Shown here: positions 1-4,851 of the stretch, piece by piece
Layout: every line of letters begins with the position of its first letter
Position numbering within the stretch: the stretch's first letter is position 1
Assembly: GCA_031259795.1 (NCBI GenBank)
Contig: JAIRLA010000193.1
Location: forward strand, 1 to 11,744
Direction of reading: 5' to 3'
Source of the DNA: Azoarcus sp.
GTDB lineage: Bacteria; Pseudomonadota; Gammaproteobacteria; Burkholderiales; Rhodocyclaceae
DNA: 11,744 bases
Position numbers and translations under genes: made by a program
Notes under the pieces: generated by a model
The model's input: the letters and a program-made list of their open reading frames with translations, nothing else
The model's database searches: none
Told to the model about the DNA's origin: nothing

Positions 1-144
1 GTTACTGTAGGCGCGATTGGAGCAATCATGTTTATTTTTGCTTTGAACGACTATTTCACGGTCGATGCGTGTTTGGATAGGGGAGGGCGATGGAATAAAG
101 AACGCAAGGTTTGCGAGTATCAGGAGCCATCAAGCGTTCCATAG
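1..144 (+). CDS. Small membrane protein, C-terminal fragment (5' end outside window)
   Basis: Frame 1 is open from the first base to TAG at 142-144, which is followed closely by further TAA and TAG codons. The 47 visible residues start with a hydrophobic stretch (about residues 1-15, VGAIGAIMFIFAL) that looks like a membrane segment. A short polar tail with two cysteines follows (C24 and C38, in CLDRGGRWNKERKVCE). The tail resembles a C-x-D-x-G-G-x-W...C pattern I associate with the ends of small uncharacterised proteobacterial membrane or periplasmic proteins. The cysteine pair could form a disulfide if the tail is periplasmic, which is inference. The gene has lower GC than most of the window. 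The function is unknown and the start cannot be seen. Confidence 0.6.
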   Translation, partial: VTVGAIGAIMFIFALNDYFTVDACLDRGGRWNKERKVCEYQEPSSVP

Positions 145-178
145 TAATAGTCAACAAGTCCGGAGCAAAAGGTAGGTA

Positions 179-231
179 GGTCGGACAAGCGAAGCGCAGT
201 CCGACCATTCTATGTCACGATGCGAAGCATC
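179..231. repeat. Bipartite palindromic intergenic repeat
   Basis: Two hairpins lie side by side. GGTCGGAC (179-186) pairs perfectly with GTCCGACC (199-206) around a 12-base loop. GATGC (219-223) pairs with GCATC (227-231) around a GAA loop. Sequences of the type GTAGGTCGG...CCGACC are common dispersed palindromes in proteobacterial intergenic DNA. It could also act as a weak transcript 3' end for the upstream gene, but neither hairpin is followed by a T-run. Confidence 0.55.
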
Positions 232-286
232 ACTAAATCTCAACGCCCACGGCCATCCGTCATGAGCATTTCCAAGGGCATCAAAT

Positions 287-318
287 GACCGTAGCCGTAA
301 AAACGACCGTAGCCGTAA
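287..318 (+). repeat. Short direct repeat, 14 bp, period 18
   Basis: GACCGTAGCCGTAA occurs at 287-300 and again at 305-318, separated by AACC-type filler (bases 301-304). The pair lies 34 bases upstream of the ribosome binding site of the 365-856 gene. It could be a small repeat expansion or a paired protein-binding site. No function can be assigned from sequence. Confidence 0.6.
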
Positions 319-364
319 CCTACAGCAATCCACAAAACCGTTCCCAGACAAAAGGAATCCACCC

Positions 365-856
365 ATGAAAACCAACCGCCACCAAACCGCCATCCCGCAA
401 GAAACCATCACCCAAATCAACACCCAAATCGACGCCATTTCCGCCCAGATCGCCCCCCACGCCATCATCCTCACCGCGCAAGAGCGCCGCGACATCCTGA
501 AAATGGGCGACAAAAGCCTCGCCTTCGTCCGCAAGGCCCACGAATACGCCCACAGCCATCCCGCGCTGGTGCCGGGCTATATGGATCTGGCCGATTTCGA
601 CATCGACTTCGCCGACGCCAATAACCTCCTGGGCCTGCTCAGCCGTCTCAAGGAAGTGGCGCAACAGATCGAAGACACCGCGATGATCGCCGGCAGCGAA
701 GCCTTCGAGGCGGCCCTGGCGTTCTACAGCAACGTCCGCGAAGCGGCGCGGCGCAACGTCTCCGGCGCGGAAATCGTGAATGCGGAATTGAAGGAACGCT
801 ACCAAGCCAGAAGACGCGGCAAGAGCGCCCCGGAGGGAGAAGAGCAAGGCTCGTGA
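365..856 (+). CDS. Uncharacterised 163-residue soluble protein
   Basis: The ATG at 365 has a good Shine-Dalgarno, AAGGA at 352-356, eight bases upstream. The product has no signal peptide or membrane segment and looks largely alpha-helical. A conserved-looking core runs from about residue 36 to 62 (LTAQERRDILKMGDKSLAFV then RKAHEYA). A second block (about 103-130) contains DTAMIAGSEAFEAALAFY, and the basic tail holds ERYQARRRGK. I recall similar proteins of about 160 residues with the pattern 'MGDK-(S/T)-xAFV-x-KA-x-EYA', 'NP-x-LVP' and 'AGSEAYxAALxFY' in several Gram-negative phyla, always annotated as hypothetical. No enzymatic motif is visible. It stands alone between two repeat-bearing gaps, so neighbours give no clue. 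Confidence 0.85.
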   Translation: MKTNRHQTAIPQETITQINTQIDAISAQIAPHAIILTAQERRDILKMGDKSLAFVRKAHEYAHSHPALVPGYMDLADFDIDFADANNLLGLLSRLKEVAQQIEDTAMIAGSEAFEAALAFYSNVREAARRNVSGAEIVNAELKERYQARRRGKSAPEGEEQGS

Positions 857-934
857 CTTCACGATCCCCCCGCGCGACCCCGCCGCTGTTCTTCCGAAGA
901 TACTCGCTACTGTGCCCGGACAAGCTCCGTGCGG

Positions 935-1021
935 TTCATGAGCGTGGAGCGAGAAGCCCGCGAGCGTGGAGCGAGAAGTTCGGAACATGGCGGGAGAAGT
1001 CCATGAGCTTGGTGCGGGAAG
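935..1021 (+). repeat. Degenerate 21-22 bp tandem array, about four units
   Basis: Units fall at 935-956, 957-978, 979-999 and 1000-1021. The first two share GAGCGTGGAGCGAGAAG exactly (940-956 and 962-978). The third keeps GGGAGAAG at its end, and the fourth reads CATGAGCTTGGTGCGGGAAG. The array lies in non-coding DNA just downstream of the 163-residue protein gene. Confidence 0.65.
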
Positions 1022-1123
1022 CTCTCGTGCTTCGGCGTCGCGGTTCGACAGGTTCACCGAGGACGCCCGGCAGAGTCTGAATGATTTTGACCATCCCTCA
1101 ATTACAGACAGCTGCTTGCCGTT

Positions 1124-1147
1124 CCCTCTCCCGCTTGCGGGAGAGGG
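1124..1147. repeat. Perfect 11-bp hairpin with 2-base loop
   Basis: CCCTCTCCCGC (1124-1134) is followed by TT and the exact complement GCGGGAGAGGG (1137-1147). CCCC/GGGG (1150-1153 with 1158-1161) makes a small second stem-loop. The form matches dispersed 'CTCTCCCGCTTGCGGGAGAG' palindromes seen in many proteobacterial intergenic regions. There is no T-run on either strand, so it is probably a REP-like repeat rather than an intrinsic terminator. Confidence 0.6.
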
Positions 1148-1252
1148 TACCCCGTCAGGGGCGGGAGGTTTCGTACCAAACGGCGCGCAGCGCCGCTGGA
1201 TAAAAAGGGAAGGAGGAACGAAACGCCCGTCCACTCTCCACCGCCAAGAAAT

Positions 1253-1467
1253 CAGCGGCGCTTCGCGCCGGATGGTTGACTCCCCCCTCTCCCGGCCTTC
1301 GGCCACCCTCTCCCCCCTGCGGGGGGCGAGGGGAATCCATCGGGAGAACTCGGCATTGCAAAAGCCTCCCCCACCTCGTCATTGCGAGGACCTCCCCCAC
1401 CTCGTCATTGCGAGGAGCGCAGCGACGTGGCAATCCAGTTCGTTCCATCCGGCGCGAAGCGCCGCTG
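1253..1467. mobile_element. MITE-like element A bounded by 23-bp perfect inverted repeats
   Basis: Bases 1253-1275 (beginning CAGCGGCGCTTCGCGCC) are the exact reverse complement of 1445-1467, giving a 215-bp unit with 23-bp perfect ends. The ends contain an internal CGGCGC-TTC-GCGCCG stem-loop. Inside lie an imperfect GC palindrome (1306-1317 with 1321-1332, 11 of 12 pairs), a 26-bp tandem duplication, and a 36-bp box at 1403-1438 (starting CGTCATTGCGAGGAGCGC, ending GGCAATCCAG). That box recurs at 4500-4535 with one mismatch. No transposase is encoded, and no clear target-site duplication was seen. It may be a non-autonomous element or a cluster of REP-type boxes; the two cannot be separated here. 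Confidence 0.5.
1365..1416 (+). repeat. Perfect 26-bp tandem duplication
   Basis: The 26 bases at 1365-1390 (CCTCCCCCACCTCGTCATTG then CGAGGA) are repeated without change at 1391-1416. A degenerate third partial copy (CGGCATTGC) lies just upstream at about 1351-1359. The second element shows a similar duplication with period 24 (4469-4486 and 4493-4510), so this stretch appears prone to slippage. Confidence 0.75.
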
Positions 1468-1507
1468 TTTTCATCGCCAGCTATTTCGGAGTGTGTGGGC
1501 CTGTGTC

Positions 1508-1537
1508 GGGCGGGGCGGGGCGGGGCAGGGCAGGGCG
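1508..1537 (+). repeat. GGGCR pentamer microsatellite, six units
   Basis: Six uninterrupted pentamers: GGGCG three times, GGGCA twice, then GGGCG. The resulting runs of three to four G separated by one or two bases fit an intramolecular G-quadruplex on the plus strand. It lies 41 bases beyond the stop codon of the minus-strand channel gene, where it would form C-rich mRNA. Confidence 0.75.
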
Positions 1538-1577
1538 GCCGGGCGCGCCGCCGGGCATTTCCGGCGCGAAGGCGGCC

Positions 1578-3332
1578 TCACCGGGGCAGATGGCGCGCGC
1601 CCTTCGTGTCGCGCTGGCGGAGCTTGTCCCAGATCCAACTGCCGCGCAGATCGCGCCCGGTCAGGATGTATGTCAGGGCGTGCTCGTTGGTGATGTTGAG
1701 ATCGAACGCATTGCGCGCCCCCGGCCGGCCGGCCAGCAAGAGTTCGTCGCCGGGGCGGATGGGGGTCGAGGCGGCGGGAATGACGAGGTTGTCGTCGTTG
1801 TCGCGCACCATGTAGAGCGCTTCGCAGGCGAGATACTCGTAGCGGTTGGCGTGCGAGCGCAGGAGTTGGTCGAGGACGATGGTTTCGCCGCGCATCAGGC
1901 GCTGGTAGAGCGCGGGCGCGCGCGAAAGATTGATGCGCATGCTCCATATCTCCGGCGCGCGCGCGCCCAGGCGGCGGGTCATGCGTTCGAGCAGCCAGGC
2001 GCACCATTGCTCATCGTGTTCCCGGATGACGTCCAGGAAGGGCGCGAGCAGGGGCGTGCTGAGGATGGTCAGGCATTCCCTGGCGATGATCTCGCTGGGC
2101 ACCGCGTTCAGGTCGGAAGCGAAAGCGTTGAACAGCGGACGATTGGAAAAATGATTCTGGCGCAGCAGTACGAACACCTCCTTGTTCAGCTCGCGCGCGG
2201 TGACCGCGATCGACAGATTGTTTACATCCGAATCGGTACAGATGGCCAGCCCGGCGGCGGCGCGGATACCGGCGGCCTCCAGAGTGGCCGCGCCGGAAGC
2301 ATCGCCCTGTATCCAGCGATGCTCGTTGTCGATCCGGGGGGCGGGGTCGATGATCGTGACCGGCAGCTTGCTGTCGTCCAGCGTTTTGAGCAGCAGGCGG
2401 CCCAGCCGGTTGTAAGCGCACAGAATCCATGGACCGCGCGGCGGCTCGCGCCGCCGTTCGGCGGGCGCCGCGCCGGGCAGGCCGGTCAGCCAACCCAGCA
2501 GGCGCCATGCCGCCGGAGCGCGCAGCGCCAGCGCCAGTGTATCGGTCAGGGCCATGAAGGGATGGATGATGTGAGCCGTGCCGAACGAAGCCATGTTCGC
2601 GGCGGTCTCCCGCGTCCGCGCCCTCGCCAGTACGGGCAGGCGTGGCGCGAGCAGGCGGGCGGCGATCGAAATCGCCAGATTGGCGTCGTCGTCGTCGGTG
2701 ACGGCGATGGCGCCGATGCAGTTCGGATGGGTGAGGCCGGCGTGCAGCAAGGTGCCCGGATTGCCGGCGTCGGCCGCCAGCGCCGCCACATCGGCGGCAT
2801 AGCTGGAAAGGTCGATCTCGCCCGCGCGCGTCTCGTCGCGCTCGACCACCACCATCCGGTAGCCGCGGCGATCCAGCTCCTGGCAAATCAAACGCCCGGT
2901 CTCGCCGTAGCCGCACAACAAATAAAAAGGCTCGCTCATGCGGCGCACGGCGCGCACGAAACGCATCAGGGCGATGGCCTGTTGCAGATTGCGGTCGGAG
3001 AGCAACTTGAACACCGTGCCCAGGGTATAAGCCCAGCCGATAACCGACATATAGATGCAAAGCAACACCCACAAACGTTGCTGATCCGAAAAAGCGTGGG
3101 GAATCTCGCCGAAACCGATCGTCGTCGCCGTATAACTGATGAAATAGAACGCCCGGAAAAAGCTCATATACTCCGGCTTGCCGTCCACCAGCGGGCCGGG
3201 CGCCAGCGTCAGGCCGAGCACGGACACCGAAATAATGGCGATCAAGAGAATCAGCGGCGCGCGCAAGCGCCGCATGATCATCAGGAAAATACTCTGATGA
3301 CGCGCCACGGCCGCCATCGCCCGCATCTCCAT
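1578..3332 (-). CDS. Two-TM potassium channel with two RCK/TrkA domains
   Basis: A 584-residue inner-membrane K+ channel or uptake protein. TM1 is near residues 24-46 and TM2 near 85-111. Between them is a pore loop with selectivity filter T71-I-G-F-G-E, a GFG variant of the usual GYG. The first cytosolic RCK/TrkA-N domain starts at about 137 and has an intact nucleotide-binding turn, C-G-Y-G-E-T-G (140-146), with acidic VVVERDE (161-167) after it. A second RCK-like domain starts at about 302, but its turn reads C-A-Y-N-R-L-G, having lost two glycines, so it may not bind nucleotide. A TrkA-C-like region lies near 495-545 (IRPGDELLLAG). The start used, ATG 3332-3330, lies three bases after the upstream stop. 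In-frame ATGs at residues 3 and 6 are alternatives, and the last has GGAG nine bases upstream. Translation is probably coupled to the upstream gene. Confidence 0.9.
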   Translation of the reverse strand: MEMRAMAAVARHQSIFLMIMRRLRAPLILLIAIISVSVLGLTLAPGPLVDGKPEYMSFFRAFYFISYTATTIGFGEIPHAFSDQQRLWVLLCIYMSVIGWAYTLGTVFKLLSDRNLQQAIALMRFVRAVRRMSEPFYLLCGYGETGRLICQELDRRGYRMVVVERDETRAGEIDLSSYAADVAALAADAGNPGTLLHAGLTHPNCIGAIAVTDDDDANLAISIAARLLAPRLPVLARARTRETAANMASFGTAHIIHPFMALTDTLALALRAPAAWRLLGWLTGLPGAAPAERRREPPRGPWILCAYNRLGRLLLKTLDDSKLPVTIIDPAPRIDNEHRWIQGDASGAATLEAAGIRAAAGLAICTDSDVNNLSIAVTARELNKEVFVLLRQNHFSNRPLFNAFASDLNAVPSEIIARECLTILSTPLLAPFLDVIREHDEQWCAWLLERMTRRLGARAPEIWSMRINLSRAPALYQRLMRGETIVLDQLLRSHANRYEYLACEALYMVRDNDDNLVIPAASTPIRPGDELLLAGRPGARNAFDLNITNEHALTYILTGRDLRGSWIWDKLRQRDTKGARHLPR

Positions 3333-3335
3333 CTT

Positions 3336-3722
3336 TCAGCGCCGCTGCATGATCGTCTCGGCGATCAGGATCGTCACCGAAACCGCGTTGGCGAGAAACG
3401 CCCCGCCCGACAGCGACACCACCCTCGCCATCTGCGCCGGAGCGAGCGGATCGCTGCCGAGAATATGCGCCGAATAACCCCATACCAGCGCGGCGGCGAG
3501 CAACTGCAAATCCGCCACCAGACTGGTGGCGAGATGGATCGCCCCGATCTGGGTACGATCGCCGAACTTGAGCATCGTGGCGATCAGGCTGACCACGATG
3601 GCCGCGAACAGCTCATAAATATCGTGGAGGGCGGGATTATCGAGCGCGCCGATGAAAAAGCCGAAATTCAGCGTCGCGGCGAGCAAGATGAAGAAACCGA
3701 AAATAACCTTTTCAAAATTCAT
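3336..3722 (-). CDS. Small four-helix membrane protein, partner of the channel (DUF6394-like)
   Basis: The 128-residue product is strongly hydrophobic. Likely helices span about residues 5-25, 35-52, 65-85 and 100-123, with a short basic C-terminus (MQRR). A conserved-looking polar motif LKFGDRTQIG is followed by HLATSLVADLQLLAAAL. This recalls the small family I know as DUF6394, though I cannot confirm that without a profile search. The ATG at 3722-3720 has GGGGGAG six bases upstream. Its TGA is three bases before the channel start, so both are read from one mRNA. This suggests an accessory subunit, or a membrane protein acting with the channel; that role is inferred from context only. Confidence 0.8.
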   Translation of the reverse strand: MNFEKVIFGFFILLAATLNFGFFIGALDNPALHDIYELFAAIVVSLIATMLKFGDRTQIGAIHLATSLVADLQLLAAALVWGYSAHILGSDPLAPAQMARVVSLSGGAFLANAVSVTILIAETIMQRR

Positions 3723-3862
3723 GATCTTCTCCCCCAGCGGGCATCTGGAACAGGCTGCTCATGGATATGGATAATGGATGAGAACGGATTATAGGCGTAT
3801 TGGTGCGCGGGGGAAGGATGTTCACGCATGTGGCGCGGCATGGCGCCGGGGCGGCCCTGGGC

Positions 3863-3868
3863 TAAACT
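3863..3868 (+). promoter_or_regulatory. Possible -10 box for the DUF2721 gene
   Basis: TAAACT in the context GGGCTAAACTGCGC sits 28 bases before the chosen ATG at 3897. It is the only sigma70-like -10 in an otherwise GC-rich leader, and no good -35 is visible at 16-18 bases. The 3723-3862 stretch is the divergent promoter region shared with the minus-strand channel operon. Confidence 0.3.
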
Positions 3869-3896
3869 GCGCGCTTCCGCCCTCGCTCCCGCCCCC

Positions 3897-4295
3897 ATGG
3901 ACCTCGCCACCCCCGCGCTACTCTTCCCCGCGATCTCGCTACTACTCCTGGCCTACACCAACCGCTTCCTGACGCTGGCGCAAGTCATCCGCCAGCTTCA
4001 CGCCTCGCCCGGGCGCGGCAGCGCGCTGGTGAAACGGCAAATCCCCGGACTCAAGCGCCGCATCGTGCTGATCCAGTACATGCAATCATTCGGCGTGCTC
4101 AGCTTCCTGCTGTGCGCGCTCGCCATGCTGGCCCTGTTCATGCACGCCGGGCGGACGGGACAAGCGCTTTTCGGCATCAGCATCGTCAGCCTGGCGATCT
4201 CGCTGGTGCTTTCACTGCTCGAAGTGCTGATCTCGACCAATGCGCTCACCATCGTGGTCGAAGATTTCGAGCGGCAAGAAAGCGGCGGGGGCTGA
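3897..4295 (+). CDS. DUF2721 family membrane protein
   Basis: The 132-residue product begins MDLATPALLFPAISLLLLAY and continues TNRFLTLAQVIRQLH, the usual N-terminal signature of DUF2721 inner-membrane proteins (family recognition from memory). Three membrane helices are likely, near residues 5-22, 63-85 and 92-115. Between the first and second is a basic cytosolic loop (KRQIPGLKRRI), and the C-terminus is acidic (VVEDFERQE). The frame is open upstream to an ATG at 3828, but that would add 23 Arg/Ala/Pro-rich residues unlike the family. ATG 3897 is preferred although it has no strong Shine-Dalgarno. The family has no established function. The gene is divergent from the channel operon, and repeats start just after its stop. 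Confidence 0.85.
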   Translation: MDLATPALLFPAISLLLLAYTNRFLTLAQVIRQLHASPGRGSALVKRQIPGLKRRIVLIQYMQSFGVLSFLLCALAMLALFMHAGRTGQALFGISIVSLAISLVLSLLEVLISTNALTIVVEDFERQESGGG

Positions 4296-4851
4296 GGATG
4301 AAGGATAGAAGACAAGCTTCTTCGCGGAAGAGAGTGGACAAGCGTCCCGCTCCATCCCCCCCTTTTCGATCAGCGGCGCTCACGCGCCGGATAACACGGA
4401 CTGGATCGCCATGTCGTCGCGCTCATCGCTCGCCAAGCGGGGGAGGGGAGGTCCATCGCAAGAACTCGCCCCCCTCGTCATTGCGAAAGCCTCCCCCCTC
4501 GTCATTGCGAGGAGCGCATCGACGTGGCAATCCAGTTCGTACCAAACGGAGCGAAGCGACGCTGATTTCTTTGCGGTGGAAAGTAGAAAAGCGCGTCCCG
4601 CGCCTTCTCCCCCCTTTTCAATCAGCGCCGCTGTTTCCCTCCACGCTTCCATTCTTCGTAGTATGATGCCCCGCGCGCCCGGCGATACAAGGCGTGCATG
4701 CGGGCCGTATGCCGCCGCGGTTGCGCATGCGCGAGTGCGTGGGTATGACCGCGATGTCCTTCGTCCGCGCCGCGCCATGTCCGGCGGGGATCATGCGGCG
4801 CGCGCTCCGGCGCATGGCGGTTTGGGCTCTTTCGTCTTTCGCACTGTGAAC
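4296..4851. other. Repeat-rich leader region upstream of the fusion gene
   Basis: No firm gene lies here. The stretch holds MITE-like element B (4369-4566) and two direct copies of a C-run plus TTTTC(G/A)ATCAGCG box (4356-4380 and 4609-4632). Both copies follow a related GCG-TCCCGC stretch. A TATGAT at 4662-4667 is a possible -10 without a clear -35. From 4668 to 4851 the DNA is GC-rich with many CATGC/GCATG motifs. It carries a 46-codon reading frame (4709-4849) that ends two bases before the start of the fusion gene. Confidence 0.6.
4369..4566. mobile_element. MITE-like element B, degenerate inverted-repeat relative of element A
   Basis: The left arm (4369-4429: ATCAGCGGCGCT ... ACTGGATCGCCATGTCG ... 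GCGCTCATCGC) matches the reverse complement of the right arm (4507-4566: GCGAGGAGCGC ... CGACGTGGCAATCCAGT ... CGCTGAT) along most of its roughly 60 bases. The poorest match is a middle block of about 18 bases. The right arm contains the 36-bp box (4500-4535) that recurs in element A (1403-1438) with a single mismatch. The right end plus its flank (up to about 4585), read on the minus strand, matches the left end of element A (about 1235-1272) at roughly 34 of 38 positions by hand alignment. No coding capacity is present. It is older-looking or less conserved than element A. Confidence 0.5.

Larger units (their letters stand above)
857..1577. other. Gene-free, repeat-packed intergenic region
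   Basis: No convincing gene lies here, although open frames run through it because of high GC. In order it holds a degenerate 22-bp tandem array (935-1021), a GGTTCGACAGGTTCACC box (1042-1058) resembling a dispersed proteobacterial repeat, a perfect 11-bp hairpin (1124-1147), two small CGGCGC/GCGCCG stem-loops (1181-1195 and 1256-1270), an inverted-repeat element (1253-1467) and a GGGCR pentamer array (1508-1537). A possible hairpin just past the channel stop (GGCGGC 1534-1539 with GCCGCC 1547-1552) has no T-run. At 1172-1183 the 12-mer CGTACCAAACGG also occurs at 4538-4549 in the second repeat region. Confidence 0.75.

Noticed and set aside
1124..1147. Rho-independent terminator for the 163-residue protein gene
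   Set aside because: The stem is strong but lies about 270 bases past the stop codon and has no T-run on either strand; a dispersed palindrome is more likely.
1365..1416. CRISPR-like repeats
   Set aside because: The 26-bp copies abut with no spacers and there are only two, so this is a tandem duplication inside a dispersed element.
966..3794. A 942-codon plus-strand open frame across the intergenic repeats and the channel operon
   Set aside because: It is antisense to two genes with clear membrane, selectivity-filter and RCK motifs. Its translation is low-complexity Arg/Gly/Ala/Gln-rich text, and it crosses element A. It is a high-GC shadow.
3828..3896. Upstream ATG start for the DUF2721 protein
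   Set aside because: It would add 23 residues rich in Arg, Ala and Pro before the family's normal N-terminus, and it covers the only -10-like box.
4411..4851. N-terminal extension of the fusion protein by 147 codons
   Set aside because: The extension translates repeat element B and has no family resemblance, while the BadF domain begins properly at MHRIGIDIGSTT right after 4852/4864.
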